A DNA stretch of 64,000 nt from Scytonematopsis contorta HA4267-MV1 (GCA_019359035.1 JAHHIC010000036.1:124001-188000), one strand, 5' to 3'; positions 25,185 through 35,622 are shown, counted from the first letter of the stretch. Made by a program: numbers and translations. The notes: generated from the sequence alone by a model not told the origin.

Positions 25185-25267
25185 CAATTCGCAATTCCCA
25201 ATTCCCAATTCCCAATTCCCAATTCTCAATTACCAATTACCAATTACCAATTCCCAATTCCCAATTA
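25185..25267. repeat. AATTCCC/AATTACC tandem repeats
   Basis: About twelve 7-base units in the convergent spacer, reaching the stop codon of the coiled-coil gene. Confidence 0.9.
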
Positions 25268-25936
25268 CTTCTTCTTTTGAGAAGGTAAATTTTTCTGTGG
25301 TTGTCTATCTAACCCTAATTGTTGTCTTCCATTACGAATGATTTGCGTCATTTCCTGAAGGTCATTTTCAATATTTTCTAACACGCTATCAGCATATTCA
25401 TCAGCCCCACGCTCGATGATTTCAGCTTCTGCCAGCGCTCGTTGCTGCATTTGCTCAATTTCTTGCTGACATTGACGACGCTGACGCTCAATTTCTTCTA
25501 AAGTTTGTTGCATCCGAGCATCACACTCTTGTTGAACTTGTCGTCGTAATTGTTCCGCTTCCATTTGTGCTTGACGAATAATATCACTTTCTTCTAAAAT
25601 TTGTCCCCGTTTAATTTGAGCAGCTTCAACAATCTGCTGTCCGTATTCTTCCGCTTCCAGAAAAATTTCTTGTTTGTGTTGGATAATTTCAGTTGCTATT
25701 TCAAAAGCATTTGGTAAAGAAAGTCTAATTAAATCAAGTTGTTCCAGTAACTTTTCCTCATCCACAAGGGTTCGTCCCACAAGTGGGATACGAAAACTGG
25801 CAAGAATCATTTCCTCCAAGCGATTGAGTTCTTGCTGAATATCAAAGTTGCCTGTTTCACCCTCACCTAATTGTTGAGAGGGGGGACTGCTTCGGTTATC
25901 TTCGGGTTCGAGGTTGTTTTGTTGTGAGCGTAGCAT
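25265..25936 (-). CDS. Coiled-coil protein, possibly DivIVA/Cdv3-like
   Basis: 223 residues. A disordered N-terminus is followed by [42 protein letters not shown], then about 120 residues of charged coiled coil rich in Glu/Gln/Arg ([30 protein letters not shown]). There is no membrane segment. The architecture resembles the cyanobacterial DivIVA-like cell-division factors (Cdv3), but I cannot prove identity. Its first 70 bases overlap the 3' end of coaD in another frame; the overlap encodes only the poorly conserved N-terminus here and the tail of CoaD. The two genes are certainly co-transcribed. Confidence 0.7.
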   Translation of the reverse strand: MLRSQQNNLEPEDNRSSPPSQQLGEGETGNFDIQQELNRLEEMILASFRIPLVGRTLVDEEKLLEQLDLIRLSLPNAFEIATEIIQHKQEIFLEAEEYGQQIVEAAQIKRGQILEESDIIRQAQMEAEQLRRQVQQECDARMQQTLEEIERQRRQCQQEIEQMQQRALAEAEIIERGADEYADSVLENIENDLQEMTQIIRNGRQQLGLDRQPQKNLPSQKKK

Positions 25937-26397
25937 TTGTGTATATCTAAGGCAACGTGTGGGGGAATCAGATGGTCTACGGAACCACCAAATCTAGCAA
26001 TCTCTCTTACTACACTACTACTTAAAAAACTGTACTCATTAGATGTTGCTAAGAAAACAGTTTCGATTTGAGTGGAAAGAGTTTTATTTGTGTGAGCCAT
26101 TTGCAATTCGACTTCAAAATCTGAAACCGCTCGCAAACCCCGGAGCAGAACCGAAGCTCCGCGTATCTGAGCATAATTAACAGTCAGACCGTCAAAGCTG
26201 TCCACTTCCACATTGGGTAAATGTTCTACCGATAGAGTAATCTGTTCTAGCCGTTTTTGTACCGAAAATAATGGTGTTTTATTCGGATTTCGCAGTACTG
26301 CAACAATTACCCGCTCAAACAACTTGGAACCACGCTCAATTAGGTCAAGATGTCCAAAGGTAATAGGGTCGAAGCTTCCTGGATAAATAGCAATCAC
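25867..26397 (-). CDS. coaD: Phosphopantetheine adenylyltransferase
   Basis: Fourth step of coenzyme A synthesis: ATP plus 4'-phosphopantetheine gives dephospho-CoA. [23 protein letters not shown] contains the nucleotidyltransferase T/HxGH motif, [19 protein letters not shown] is the substrate-binding segment, and [11 protein letters not shown] matches the ISSTxxR motif. The conserved protein ends near [11 protein letters not shown] (about residue 157), leaving a 19-residue tail that is encoded within the 70-base overlap with the downstream coiled-coil gene. At 176 residues it is 10-15 longer than typical CoaD for this reason. Confidence 0.96.
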   Translation of the reverse strand: MIAIYPGSFDPITFGHLDLIERGSKLFERVIVAVLRNPNKTPLFSVQKRLEQITLSVEHLPNVEVDSFDGLTVNYAQIRGASVLLRGLRAVSDFEVELQMAHTNKTLSTQIETVFLATSNEYSFLSSSVVREIARFGGSVDHLIPPHVALDIHKCYAHNKTTSNPKITEAVPPLNN

Positions 26398-26735
26398 TTA
26401 GTATAAACCTAAAAGTTGCTTAGGTATTATATCTAATTCACGTTTATTACACACAAACTATAATTGTTGCTTTATGTTTCTGTGTAACCCAATTCTCACG
26501 CATCGTAGGTTGGGTTGTTCGCGTAGCGTGCCGCTTCGGCATGGTTTTGGGAAACCCAACAAATGGCCTACAAATGGTCTAAAACGTTGAGTTTAGCGCT
26601 CCGCTCCACTGCGTGAACGTGGAACGAGCCAACCTACAAATTGGCTTCTCTACGGTCTATTATTGCTAAGGTAACTGTAACTATCCCCAATCCATAACTC
26701 AAATCCATAAGTTGTAACTTTTAAAGGTATTTTAC
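26398..26735. other. Spacer with GTAGGTTGG inverted repeat
   Basis: Between divergent coaD and lgt. Bases about 26505-26640 hold a dispersed repeat bounded by GTAGGTTGG and CCAACCTAC that encloses CGTAGCGTGCCGCTTCGGCATGG-like and GCGCTCCGCTCCACTGCG modules (written in part). The rest is AT-rich promoter sequence. Confidence 0.65.
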
Positions 26736-27635
26736 ATGGTATTAGATTTCCCCCTGTTACCCTTAGCATTCCAATTCACCTCCCCCGGGCCGATTTTTTT
26801 CCATCTGGGACCATTAACTGTTCGCTGGTATGGTTTGTTGATAGCCAGTGCTGTTTTAATTGGTGTTACCCTTTCACAATATTTGGCAACGCGACGTAAC
26901 GTTAATCCCGATTTAATAAGCGATTTAGCAATTTGGCTAGTGATTGGTGCAATCCCAGCCGCAAGAATATATTACGTTTTATTTCAATGGTCGGAGTATG
27001 CGAAACATCCAGAGCGAATAATTGCTATATGGCAAGGAGGTATAGCAATTCATGGGGCAATTATTGGTGGTGTTTTAGCTGCTTTAATTTTTAGCAAGCT
27101 GAAAAAAATATCTTTTTGGCAACTAGCGGATTTAATAACACCTTCCCTAATTTTGGGACAAGCGATAGGACGTTGGGGTAATTTCTTTAATTCCGAGGCT
27201 TTTGGAGCTCCCACCAATTTACCTTGGAAGTTATATATTCCCGAATTCGTCGTCGAAAACGGAGTTAAAATACCCAAACGCCCTCTGGGATATGAAAATT
27301 TTGAGTATTTCCATCCCACTTTTCTTTACGAATCTGTTTGGAATTTAATGGTATTTGCCTTGCTGATGTTTTTATTCTTTCGCAGTTTGCAAGGTAAGCC
27401 TCGTTTGAAGCTAGGAACAATATTTTTAGCTTATTGGCCAGCTTACAGTTTAGGTCGCTTGTGGATAGAAGGGTTACGCACCGACAGTTTAATGCTGGGT
27501 CCACTGCGAATCGCACAAATTGTAAGTTTACTAGGAATATTTTTAGGATTAGGAGCTTTAGCCTGGGTTTACATCGCTAAACGTCCTTTACCGGATGTTA
27601 TTTCCACCCCAAACGGTGATGAAGTTAAAAGCTGA
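26736..27635 (+). CDS. lgt: Prolipoprotein diacylglyceryl transferase
   Basis: Membrane enzyme that transfers diacylglycerol from phosphatidylglycerol to the lipobox Cys of prolipoproteins, such as the lipoprotein encoded at 12356. 299 residues with seven hydrophobic helices. Signature segments are [28 protein letters not shown] with the key His, [17 protein letters not shown] (the Lgt signature with the essential Arg and Asn), HPTFLYES, and [13 protein letters not shown]. The GTAACTTTTAAAGG leader gives a usable ribosome-binding site. AATTGGT repeats start right at the stop codon. Confidence 0.96.
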   Translation: MVLDFPLLPLAFQFTSPGPIFFHLGPLTVRWYGLLIASAVLIGVTLSQYLATRRNVNPDLISDLAIWLVIGAIPAARIYYVLFQWSEYAKHPERIIAIWQGGIAIHGAIIGGVLAALIFSKLKKISFWQLADLITPSLILGQAIGRWGNFFNSEAFGAPTNLPWKLYIPEFVVENGVKIPKRPLGYENFEYFHPTFLYESVWNLMVFALLMFLFFRSLQGKPRLKLGTIFLAYWPAYSLGRLWIEGLRTDSLMLGPLRIAQIVSLLGIFLGLGALAWVYIAKRPLPDVISTPNGDEVKS

Positions 27636-27764
27636 TTGGTGATTGGTAATTGGTAATTGGTAATCGGTAATTGGTAATTGGTAATTGGTAATTGGTAATT
27701 GCTGACTATATATTATTCTCTATTCCCTATTCCCTATTCTCCATTCCCCATTCCCCATTCCCCA
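27635..27764. repeat. AATTGGT tandem repeats followed by TTCCCCA repeats
   Basis: 27635-27702 is AATTGGT-type; 27716-27764 is CCCTATT/CCCCATT-type. They lie between lgt and the sRNA candidate. Confidence 0.9.
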
Positions 27765-27798
27765 AAAATAAAAAATGCCCCAGAGGTGTCTCTAGGGC
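27765..27798 (-). terminator. Terminator of the sRNA candidate
   Basis: Nine-base stem 27777-27785 with 27790-27798, tetraloop between, and an A-rich plus-strand tract (U-tract on the transcript) at 27765-27775. Confidence 0.85.
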
Positions 27799-27850
27799 TT
27801 AACCAGGGTGCATCTACCACTCCACTCTACTAGCCCTAGGGTCACAATCC
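27766..27850 (-). ncRNA. Candidate small RNA with perfect intrinsic terminator
   Basis: On the minus strand a TATCTT box (complement of 27854-27859) could serve as -10, giving a transcript of about 75-80 nt from near 27848 to 27770. It ends in a perfect 9-base stem, GCCCTAGAG/CTCTGGGGC with loop ACAC (one G-U pair), followed by ATTTTTTATTTTT. Its 5' half (CCTAGGGCT) can pair with AAGCCCTAG, the upstream strand of the terminator, so two folds are mutually exclusive. The loop region is purine-rich (GTAGAGTGGAGTGGTAGATG). No reading frame fits. It lies alone between two plus-strand genes. Size and form resemble cyanobacterial regulatory sRNAs, but I cannot assign a known family. Confidence 0.6.
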
Positions 27851-27932
27851 GGAAAGATACTGAGGAAATGCCAAAAGTTTTTTTGTGAATTAGATTTTGC
27901 GTTGAGCTTATACGTAAATATACTAAAAACAT

Positions 27933-28748
27933 ATGTCCAATTCGAGTAATTTATTTTCTTTAAAAACAGCAGTTTATATTGTTGGGGCTGGACCCGGAGA
28001 CCCTGATTTACTTACAGTTAAAGCGCATAACTTACTAAAAATTGCCGATGTGATTTTATTTGCCGATTCTTTAATTCCAGAGGAAATGCTGCAGCTTTGT
28101 CGAACTGATGCAGAAATTATCCCTACTGCTGATAAAACTTTAGAAGAGATAATGCCTTTAATGATAAAGAGGGTACAGCAAAAAAAATTAGTTGTGCGTT
28201 TGCATTCTGGTGACCCCAGTCTCTATAGTGCTATCCATGAACAGATGCAAATTTTAGCTGATGCAAAAATTCCCTTTGAAGTTATACCAGGTATTAGTGC
28301 TTTTCAAGTTGCTGCTGCGAAACTGAAAGTTGAACTCACTGTCCCTGGTTTAGTTCAAACAATTATTTTGACTCGTATTTCTGGACGTACAGGTGTTCCT
28401 CAAAGTGAAGAGCTTGCTTCTTTAGCAAAGCATCAAGCTAGTCTTTGTCTATATCTGAGTGCTCGTCATGTGGAAGCTGCTCAAAACCAATTACTGCAAC
28501 ATTACCGGAACGATACCCCTGTGGCTATTTGTTATCGTCTCGGTTGGCAAGATGAAAAGATTTGTGTTGTAAGCCTTGACAAAATGGCAGATACTACTAT
28601 TGAAGAAAATCTCTTTCGCACCACCTTGTATGTCATCAGTCCTGCACTTAGAAAACATACAGGAGAACATAAAGGAGAAATTGGAGAAGAAACTATAGGA
28701 CGCTCGCGTTTATATCACCCAGAACACAATCATATATTTCGAGGGTGA
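27933..28748 (+). CDS. cobM: Precorrin-4 C(11)-methyltransferase
   Basis: SAM-dependent methylation of precorrin-4 at C-11 in cobalamin ring synthesis. 271 residues of the tetrapyrrole methylase fold: VYIVGAGPGDPDLLTVKAHNLL is the N-terminal signature, VVRLHSGDPSLYSAIHEQM the second signature, and VIPGISAFQVAAAKL the third. ILTRISGRTGVPQSEEL is typical of CobM/CbiF. The C-terminal 30 residues are hydrophilic and variable. The stop overlaps an in-frame GTG of the next gene, and the tautomerase start follows 29 bases later, so the two are probably one transcript. No cobalamin riboswitch was recognised upstream. Confidence 0.92.
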   Translation: MSNSSNLFSLKTAVYIVGAGPGDPDLLTVKAHNLLKIADVILFADSLIPEEMLQLCRTDAEIIPTADKTLEEIMPLMIKRVQQKKLVVRLHSGDPSLYSAIHEQMQILADAKIPFEVIPGISAFQVAAAKLKVELTVPGLVQTIILTRISGRTGVPQSEELASLAKHQASLCLYLSARHVEAAQNQLLQHYRNDTPVAICYRLGWQDEKICVVSLDKMADTTIEENLFRTTLYVISPALRKHTGEHKGEIGEETIGRSRLYHPEHNHIFRG

Positions 28749-28777
28749 CCACCTTACATAAAAAACTTAGAACTTCT

Positions 28778-29131
28778 ATGCCCTTAATCAAAGTACAAAC
28801 AAGCATTCCAGCACCTTCTCAATCATCCGTGGAAACAATGCTGAAAACTTTATCAGCAAAGCTAGCAAAACATACAAGTAAACCCGAATCCTACGTGATG
28901 ACCGTATTTGAAGGGGGAGTTTCTATGACATTTGCGGGTAATACCGAGCCAGTTTGCTACATAGAAATTAAAAGTGTTGGTAGTATGAAGCCAGAGCAAA
29001 CTCAAGCAATGAGTCAAGATTTCTGTCAAGAAATAAATCAAGCTTTAGGAGTACCTAAAAACCGCGTCTACATAGAATTTGCTGACGCTAAAGGATATAT
29101 GTGGGGTTACAACAGTAGTACATTTGGTTAA
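28778..29131 (+). CDS. MIF-like phenylpyruvate tautomerase family protein
   Basis: 117 residues starting at MPLIKVQTS, which places the catalytic Pro directly after the initiator Met as in the macrophage migration inhibitory factor/tautomerase superfamily. A longer frame from GTG 28745 would bury that Pro and is rejected. The body follows MIF: KLAKHTSKPESYVMTVFEGGVSMTFAGNTEPVCYIEIKSVG, then LGVPKNRVYIEFADAKGYMWGYNSSTFG. The physiological substrate in bacteria is unclear. It is co-oriented with cobM, with a terminator 87 bases after the stop. Confidence 0.9.
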   Translation: MPLIKVQTSIPAPSQSSVETMLKTLSAKLAKHTSKPESYVMTVFEGGVSMTFAGNTEPVCYIEIKSVGSMKPEQTQAMSQDFCQEINQALGVPKNRVYIEFADAKGYMWGYNSSTFG

Positions 29132-29217
29132 TAAGAAAAGTATAAGCATTTTTTAATTCCTAAGTAATGCTACTTGATTTGCTAAAAAAGTAAATCATTT
29201 CAATATTATTTTCTATA

Positions 29218-29245
29218 AAGTCCACTTAGTGTGGGCTTATTTTTT
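29218..29245 (+). terminator. Rho-independent terminator after the cobM-tautomerase unit
   Basis: Eight-base stem AAGTCCAC/GTGGGCTT (one G-U), loop TTAGT, then ATTTTTT. Confidence 0.82.
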
Positions 29246-29405
29246 GACACGAGTTAAATCATAATTATACGCAGCAATGTTCGTTTCAATACCAAGATGG
29301 GTAATCTGAAATTAAGGAAAAGGTTTTCTTCCTTCTTCCTTGTTCCTTATTCCCTTTTCCTTCAGCATTTGAGTTCAAATTCATAAATGCATCTGGTAGC
29401 ACGGC

Positions 29406-31436
29406 ATGAAACAAGCCAAATGGAATTTACTCCAATTAGGACAAGACAAAAAATCTTTATTACTACCTGAGCTGTTGCAATGCTTGGTAATGATAATTGT
29501 AATAGCAGTACTTTATTTTATAGGGGCAAAAGTAGGTATGTCTCTGGCTCCTGCAAATTCTTTAAGTAAAATTACACCAGTTTGGCCTCCTGCACCCTTC
29601 GCTTTAGCAACCCTTCTCTCCTTGGGATATAAAGCCGTCGGAGGTATTTTTTTGGGTGAATTATTGGTAAATATTTCCCACTTGTTAAACGTGACTGATA
29701 GTATTATCACTACTTTGTGGGTATCAATAATTAAAGGATTTACATCTACCGCATCACTTTTGTTAGCAGCATTTTTAATTAGACGTTTAACAGGAAGCAG
29801 TTTTCCTTTCCATAGCGCCCAACATGTATTTAAATTTGTACTAATAGTAATAACTTGTCCAATTCTCAGCGCTACTTTTGGGTTGATATGTATTTGTTTA
29901 GGAGGTGTTAGTGAATGGGAAAACTTTAGCACACAATGGTTAACTTTTTGGTTAGGTGATGGAATTAGTCTAGCTATTTTTACGCCAATACTGCTTATTT
30001 GGCAGCCAGCGCGCTATTTCCGTATACCAAAAAAGCAATTTGCAGAAGCGATGTTGTTGCTACTTACCCTATGGGGTATTGGAGAAATAGCTTTCGGAAT
30101 GGGATACCCTATCGAATATTTACTACTACCCGTATTAGTTTGGGCTGCATTTCGCTTTCAAGAAGTTGGTGCAATTACCGCAAGTTTTATGGTAGCTGTA
30201 GATGCTTTGTTAGCGACAATTCGTGGGGAAGGTAGTTTTGTAAGAGCTTCCCTCACCGATTCTCTACTATTGCTACAAACTTTTATGGCTGTGGTCACCA
30301 TTACAACTTTAGTGTTAGCAGCAGTTTTATCAGAAGTAAGGCGTTCTCAACAAGAATTATTTATTATTAATGAAGAATTGGAAAGTCGAGTAGAAGAACG
30401 TACAGCTGCTTTACAAGAATCTAATGATAATTTCCTGATTGAAATTGTCGAACGCAAGCAGATAGAAATAGCATTACGGTTATCAGAAGCAGAAAAAACA
30501 CAATTAATAGTATCTCTGGAAGAAAAAGCCGCAACTTTAGCAAGCATTGTGCAACAGCTAAAAAGTACTCAATCTCAACTGATTCAAACGGAAAAAATGT
30601 CTAGCTTGGGTCAATTAGTTGCAGGTGTAGCTCACGAAATCAATAACCCAGTTAATTTTATTTATGCTAATCTTCAACATGTTAGTGAATATACTCAGCA
30701 TTTACTATGTATAATTCAGGCTTATCAACAAACTTATCCAGAATCACAGCCGCAAATTAAACAACTAGCGAAAAAAATTGACCTAGAGTTTATTATTGAG
30801 GACTTACCAAAAATAGTATCCTCAATGGAAGTTGGTACCGAACGCATCCAGGAAATTGTTTTATCTTTAAGAAATTTTTCACGTATTGATGAAGTTCAAA
30901 AGAAATTTGTTAACCTTCATGAAGGTATTGAAAGCACGCTGTTGATTTTGCAACATCGCCTCAAACCACGAAAAAATAAACCTGAAATTAAAATTATTAG
31001 AGAGTATACTAATTTACCATCAGTTGAATGTAATCCAGGACAAATCAACCAGGTATTAATGAATTTACTATGCAATGCCATTGATGCAATTGAAGAGTCA
31101 GGATTGATAGATAATAAAAACAATAAAACTACTGGCAACCCTCATATTACTATACGCACTAAAGTTACAAACAATAGCACAAATAACGAAATAAATGATT
31201 ATTGGGCGATAATAAGTATTGCAGATAGCGCACAAGGTATGACAGAGGAAGTGAGAGCTAGATTATTTGACCCATTTTTTACAACAAAACCCGTAGGAAA
31301 AGGCACTGGTTTGGGTTTGTCCATATGTTACCAAATTGTGGTAGATAAACATGGGGGTAAATTATCTTGTATTTCATCACCAGGGGAAGGAGCAGAGTTC
31401 ATAATAGAAATTCCCGTTAAAGCAAAGAGATTATAG
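29406..31436 (+). CDS. Sensor histidine kinase with MASE1 membrane domain
   Basis: 676 residues. Residues about 20-310 hold eight to ten hydrophobic helices with the MASE1 pattern ([31 protein letters not shown]... [17 protein letters not shown]). A coiled coil follows (about 315-395), then the dimerisation/phosphoacceptor motif [14 protein letters not shown] with His410, and a HATPase_c domain: N-box [16 protein letters not shown]1 IADSAQGM, F-box [12 protein letters not shown], and G2 [14 protein letters not shown]1 reads D-S-A-Q-G rather than the common D-N-G-x-G, a mild deviation. No response regulator is adjacent; the receiver at 36207 is too distant to pair by position. The signal is unknown. 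Confidence 0.88.
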   Translation: MKQAKWNLLQLGQDKKSLLLPELLQCLVMIIVIAVLYFIGAKVGMSLAPANSLSKITPVWPPAPFALATLLSLGYKAVGGIFLGELLVNISHLLNVTDSIITTLWVSIIKGFTSTASLLLAAFLIRRLTGSSFPFHSAQHVFKFVLIVITCPILSATFGLICICLGGVSEWENFSTQWLTFWLGDGISLAIFTPILLIWQPARYFRIPKKQFAEAMLLLLTLWGIGEIAFGMGYPIEYLLLPVLVWAAFRFQEVGAITASFMVAVDALLATIRGEGSFVRASLTDSLLLLQTFMAVVTITTLVLAAVLSEVRRSQQELFIINEELESRVEERTAALQESNDNFLIEIVERKQIEIALRLSEAEKTQLIVSLEEKAATLASIVQQLKSTQSQLIQTEKMSSLGQLVAGVAHEINNPVNFIYANLQHVSEYTQHLLCIIQAYQQTYPESQPQIKQLAKKIDLEFIIEDLPKIVSSMEVGTERIQEIVLSLRNFSRIDEVQKKFVNLHEGIESTLLILQHRLKPRKNKPEIKIIREYTNLPSVECNPGQINQVLMNLLCNAIDAIEESGLIDNKNNKTTGNPHITIRTKVTNNSTNNEINDYWAIISIADSAQGMTEEVRARLFDPFFTTKPVGKGTGLGLSICYQIVVDKHGGKLSCISSPGEGAEFIIEIPVKAKRL

Positions 31437-31476
31437 CAATTCGCAATTCGCAATTCCCAATTCCCAATTCCCAATT
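31437..31476. repeat. CAATTCG/CAATTCC tandem repeats
   Basis: Five to six 7-base units directly between the kinase stop and the rlmN start. Confidence 0.88.
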
Positions 31477-31482
31477 AGCATT

Positions 31483-32601
31483 ATGTCCATCAAATTATCA
31501 GAATCACCCACAACCACCCAACCTTTATTAGGAGCAACTTTAGAAGAGCTAACCGCTTGGGTTGTTTCCAAAGGACAACCCGCATTTCGTGGAAAGCAAT
31601 TACACGACTGGATTTATAACAAAGGAGTCCGTTCGCTTGCGGATATTACTGCTTTTTCTAAACAATGGCGTGCAGAAATTGCAGATACTCCTATTGGACG
31701 TTCAACTTTACACTATAATTCCGAAGCTCCCGACGGAACAGTAAAATATCTTTTGCGATTATCTGATGGTGAAATTGTAGAGACCGTCGGTATCCCCACC
31801 TTTAAAAGAGGGGGAAAATCTTCTCGCAAATACGCACGCAATCCTTCTTCTAATTCCTCTCCCAATTCATTAGAGAGATTAACTGTCTGCGTCTCAACTC
31901 AAGTCGGTTGTCCAATGGCTTGTGACTTTTGTGCTACTGGGAAAGGAGAATACAAGCGTAATTTGAGTCGCAGTGAAATTATTGACCAGGTATTAACTGT
32001 ACAAGAAGATTTTGGAGAGCGGGTAAGTAACATTGTATTTATGGGTATGGGAGAACCATTGTTAAATACTAAAAATGTATTGGATGCAATCAGAGCGTTA
32101 AATCAAGACGTAGGTATTGGACAGCGAAATATTACGGTTTCTACTGTTGGGATACGTTCACGCATTCGCGAGTTTGCCCAACACCATTTACAAGTTACCC
32201 TTGCTGTCAGTCTTCACGCTCCTAACCAAGCGTTACGGGAAAAACTTGTTCCCACCGCTCGTAGTTACCCCATTGAAGACCTAATCACAGAATGTCGCGA
32301 ATATGTGGAAATCACTGGGCGACGCTTGTCTTTTGAATACATTTTACTTGCTGGTGTTAATGACCTTCCAGAACATGCTAGGGAATTAGCTAAGCTCATA
32401 CGGGGATTTCAATGTCATGTAAATTTAATACCTTATAACCCCATTACCGAAGTTGATTATAAGCGTCCTCAACGGCAAAGTATTGAAACTTTTGTAGATA
32501 TCCTTAAAGAAAAAAACGTGGCTGTGAGTGTTCGCTATTCCCGTGGTTTGGAAGCAGACGCAGCCTGTGGACAATTGAGAGTTGCAAACAGTAACAATTA
32601 G
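31483..32601 (+). CDS. rlmN: 23S rRNA (adenine(2503)-C(2))-methyltransferase
   Basis: Radical-SAM enzyme that methylates A2503 of 23S rRNA and A37 of some tRNAs. The 4Fe-4S motif is CPMACDFC (Cys143, Cys147, Cys150), followed by GMGEPLLN and the SxS strand [12 protein letters not shown]; the catalytic C-terminal Cys lies in ADAACGQLR (about residue 362). At 372 residues it is slightly long, with a basic/Ser-Asn-rich insert at about 108-129 ([22 protein letters not shown]) before the radical-SAM core. Start ATG at 31483 follows the repeat tract closely, leaving little room for a ribosome-binding site. Confidence 0.96.
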   Translation: MSIKLSESPTTTQPLLGATLEELTAWVVSKGQPAFRGKQLHDWIYNKGVRSLADITAFSKQWRAEIADTPIGRSTLHYNSEAPDGTVKYLLRLSDGEIVETVGIPTFKRGGKSSRKYARNPSSNSSPNSLERLTVCVSTQVGCPMACDFCATGKGEYKRNLSRSEIIDQVLTVQEDFGERVSNIVFMGMGEPLLNTKNVLDAIRALNQDVGIGQRNITVSTVGIRSRIREFAQHHLQVTLAVSLHAPNQALREKLVPTARSYPIEDLITECREYVEITGRRLSFEYILLAGVNDLPEHARELAKLIRGFQCHVNLIPYNPITEVDYKRPQRQSIETFVDILKEKNVAVSVRYSRGLEADAACGQLRVANSNN

Positions 32602-32612
32602 TACTTTATGCT

Positions 32613-32684
32613 TTGGGTGGGCTGGAATATATTTTGGGTCAGTTCAAATATATTTTGGGCGGGCAGGGATGCCCACCCCACAAT
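32613..32684. repeat. Dispersed GGGTGGGC...GCCCACCCCAC repeat
   Basis: Contains an internal direct duplication of ATATATTTTGGG. Same family as 14791 and 22128. Confidence 0.8.
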
Positions 32685-32692
32685 ACATTTAT

Positions 32693-32878
32693 TTATTTTC
32701 TTAAATGAATTCCTGGAGCGTAAGCTTCGATAACTCTACCCGTACGGGTACAACTTATCATTAAGTAATCACACACAGGACATTGCGTTCTGGTCACTTG
32801 AGACTCAGCAATAAAGTGTCTTTCACCTTCGCTACCGCAGTTTGGGCAGCGAATTTTTTGGAATTTAAGCATTTTCAA
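32693..32878 (-). CDS. Small zinc-ribbon protein
   Basis: 61 residues (or 59 from Met3). Two Cys pairs, CPNCG and CPVCD, frame a zinc ribbon: KIRCPNCGSEGERHFIAESQVTRTQCPVCDYLMISC. The C-terminal YAPGIHLRK is conserved in cyanobacterial relatives that are sometimes mislabelled as PriA, from which it differs by lacking any helicase domain. It may bind nucleic acid or act as a small structural factor. Lone gene on the minus strand. Confidence 0.8.
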   Translation of the reverse strand: MKMLKFQKIRCPNCGSEGERHFIAESQVTRTQCPVCDYLMISCTRTGRVIEAYAPGIHLRK

Positions 32879-33681
32879 AAGTCCTTATTATTATTTTCTT
32901 ATCAATTGGTTGATAAGTTCAGCATTAGTAAAACAACGGAAATAAATTAACTGTTTAAATTTCAGTGTATTCCAGTAGATACTCTTTTTGAACTTAACTA
33001 CTGTCAGTATATTTGACAGTATATTTACAATCGTTTGTATTAATAGTTTGTCACATATTTTCAATTAGTGACTCATCTTTACAAAAGTATCGCGAACATA
33101 CAGATTATGTAAACCATGCTAGAAAACTAGTCTTTTATAAGTTTCTCAATTATAAAAGTTACAGTTTAAATAATTTAAGTAGCAACAATATTTTGTTACA
33201 CCTCCATACAAACTGACTTTTGTCAAGATTTACTCTCTTATCGTTATTATCTTACTATGAGTTGTCAGTGGGTATCCTGCTGTGGATATAAAATTAAGGA
33301 TTTTACGTCACTTCTATTTGCGTTATCGATGATCCCTGTTACTGATTTACTGAGATATATGACTTTATAGTGAAAGTGCTTGTTTGGGATATGAGCTTGT
33401 AAATACTGCTTCTACCGTATCCAGCGAGTTTACATAAGCCCTAAAATCCTTATTTCCATTTGCAGCATCACTTGATATCGGAAATAAACTCTGAAAAAAT
33501 AAATTTAATAAAAAATTCCAATTTTTTGAACAAACTGCCTGCTAATGTAGTTTATAGGTAATGGGTAATGGGTAATGGGTAATAGATAATTGTTTGTACC
33601 AGTTATCTATTACCCATAATTTTTTAATTCCCAACAATCCCCCTAATCACCCTCATCTCCCCACTCCCCACTCCCAACTCC
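32879..33681. other. Large gene-free AT-rich spacer
   Basis: 803 bases between divergently arranged zinc-ribbon and uvrC neighbours. A 67-codon plus-strand frame at 33013 has no coding character. The right end carries TAATGGG repeats (33556-33585), a 14-base inverted repeat TGGGTAATAGATAA (33576-33589 with 33603-33616) followed by T6, and CCCCACT repeats (33634-33683). Confidence 0.6.
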
Positions 33682-35622
33682 CTAATTGGGATGAAAGTAA
33701 TCGTAAATTTCTTGAGCTAAACGAGGCCCAATTCCTGGAACTTCAGCCAACTGTTGTGGTGATGCTTGCCTGATATAATCGACAGAGCGAAAATGACCCA
33801 AAAGTTGTTTCTGACGATGATGTCCCAAACCAGGAACTTCATCCAGACGAGAACGCCTCATTTTGTTAGTGCGTTGATTTTGATGAAAAGTCACAGCAAA
33901 GCGGTGTGCTTCATCTCGTAATCTTCTTAAAAGTTGTACTCCTGGTTGTTCTGCTTCCGTTTCTAAAGGTTGTGACTCACCAGGGAGAAAAATTTCTTCT
34001 CGCTTTTTTGCCAAACTCACAACACGCAAGTCTTCTAACAAATTCATGTCTTGCAAAACGCTGATAACAGAAGATAGCTGACCTTTTCCACCATCTATCA
34101 TCACTAAATCAGGCCAATCAGGATTTCCCATCCGTTGCAATTGTGGGTCTTCGATATACTTGCGAAAACGTCTCCCAATCACTTCCGCTAAAGAAGCAAA
34201 GTCATCTGAGTGACCGATTGTCACAGTCGGATTTTTAATCTTATAGTGACGATAATGTTGTTTTGCTGGCATCCCATCGATAAACACAACTTGTGATGCT
34301 ACAGCGTTGGAACCCTGTATATGGGAAATATCGTAACCTTCGATACGATGGGGTAGCTCCGGTAAATCTAGAATAGCAGCCAAATCTTCTACCGCTTGGG
34401 AATTGCGATCGCTTAATTTTTGTAAGCGTTGTAATTCGTATTGAGCGTTCCTTTCCACCATCTCGATTAACTCAGCTTTCATTTGACGCTGGGGGGAAAC
34501 AATAGTAACTTTCCTTCCTTTACGCTGCGTTAAAACATCCGCTAAAATTTCCCCATCAACTAAATCGTGCTGAACTAAAATTTCTGTAGGAATTTCCACA
34601 TCCTCCGCAGTTTGGTAATGCTCCTCCAATACCCGTTGCAAAACAGCACCCTCGAAGTGGGTAGTGGGGAGTGGGGAGTGGGGACTGGGGGAGAGAGGGG
34701 GAGGGGGGGAAGATGGAGGACGAGGGACTTCTGCAACAAATGCTAAACGTCCCACTAACTGACCTGCACGAATCTGGAATAATTGAACACAAGCATGTTG
34801 TGCATCCATTGCCAAAGCGATGGCATCCCGCGATACAGTATCATTAGGTAAGGAAACTTTCTCACCAGAACTAAGGGATTTTAAACCTGCTATTTGGTCG
34901 CGAATACGTGCAGCAGATTCAAAATTTAGGTCGGATGACTGTTTGTGCATTTGTTCTGTCAGAATATCAATTAGTTCGGCAGTTCGACCTTGAAATACCA
35001 TCGCTACTTTTTGCACAGTTTTGCGGTATTCTTCCGGAGAAACCAACGACTGACAAACACCGGGACAACGTCCTAAATCATAATTCAAACAGGGACGGTC
35101 TTTAAAAAGAGGTTGTGGCCGCTGTCTGAGAGGAAAAATACGCTTACAAAGTCGTAAAATTTCCCGCAATAAGCGAGAGTCGGTATAAGGACCATAAAAC
35201 TTATCTTTTTCTTTACCTAAAAAGCGCTTACGAGTGATAAAGAAACGAGGATAATCTTCCGACCAAGTAATACAGACGTAGGGATATTTTTTATCATCTT
35301 TCAGCAGCACATTAAAATATGGTTGATGCTGCTTAATTAAATTAGCTTCTAACGCTAAAGCTTCTGCTTCAGTATCAGTAACAATAAACTCAATTTCTAC
35401 CACAAGTCTGACCATTGTGGCAATACGTTCGCTGAGCCGCTGAGAATCACGAAAATAAGAACGAACACGGGAACGTAATTTACGAGACTTCCCAATATAA
35501 ATGATGCGCTCGTTTGCATCCTTCATAAAATAAACACCAGGTTCCGCAGGAATCTCTTTGAGGCGGTTTTCTAGGCGTTCTAGCTCTTTAAGCAGTGGTA
35601 ATGGAAATTCTGATGTTGTCAC
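33682..35622 (-). CDS. uvrC: UvrABC system protein C
   Basis: Dual-incision endonuclease of nucleotide excision repair. N-terminal GIY-YIG domain ([29 protein letters not shown]), UVR motif for UvrB binding ([16 protein letters not shown]), RNase H-like 5'-incision domain ([35 protein letters not shown]), and C-terminal helix-hairpin-helix pair ([32 protein letters not shown]). The 646 residues include an in-frame insertion at about 299-324 ([20 protein letters not shown]) translated from short tandem repeats, in the linker between UVR and the RNase H-like domain. Confidence 0.97.
   Translation of the reverse strand: MTTSEFPLPLLKELERLENRLKEIPAEPGVYFMKDANERIIYIGKSRKLRSRVRSYFRDSQRLSERIATMVRLVVEIEFIVTDTEAEALALEANLIKQHQPYFNVLLKDDKKYPYVCITWSEDYPRFFITRKRFLGKEKDKFYGPYTDSRLLREILRLCKRIFPLRQRPQPLFKDRPCLNYDLGRCPGVCQSLVSPEEYRKTVQKVAMVFQGRTAELIDILTEQMHKQSSDLNFESAARIRDQIAGLKSLSSGEKVSLPNDTVSRDAIALAMDAQHACVQLFQIRAGQLVGRLAFVAEVPRPPSSPPPPLSPSPHSPLPTTHFEGAVLQRVLEEHYQTAEDVEIPTEILVQHDLVDGEILADVLTQRKGRKVTIVSPQRQMKAELIEMVERNAQYELQRLQKLSDRNSQAVEDLAAILDLPELPHRIEGYDISHIQGSNAVASQVVFIDGMPAKQHYRHYKIKNPTVTIGHSDDFASLAEVIGRRFRKYIEDPQLQRMGNPDWPDLVMIDGGKGQLSSVISVLQDMNLLEDLRVVSLAKKREEIFLPGESQPLETEAEQPGVQLLRRLRDEAHRFAVTFHQNQRTNKMRRSRLDEVPGLGHHRQKQLLGHFRSVDYIRQASPQQLAEVPGIGPRLAQEIYDYFHPN
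34659..34713. repeat. Short tandem repeats inside uvrC
   Basis: GGGGAGT units followed by GGGGGAG purine tract. Read on the uvrC strand they encode Pro/Ser-rich residues. Confidence 0.9.

Noticed and set aside
27900-27925. NtcA operator upstream of the sRNA candidate
   Set aside because: The nearest match on the minus strand is GTA-N8-TAT, one base off the GTA-N8-TAC consensus and too far from the proposed -10.
33013-33216. 67-codon gene in the zinc-ribbon/uvrC spacer
   Set aside because: Composition is that of AT-rich spacer; no ribosome-binding site or domain.
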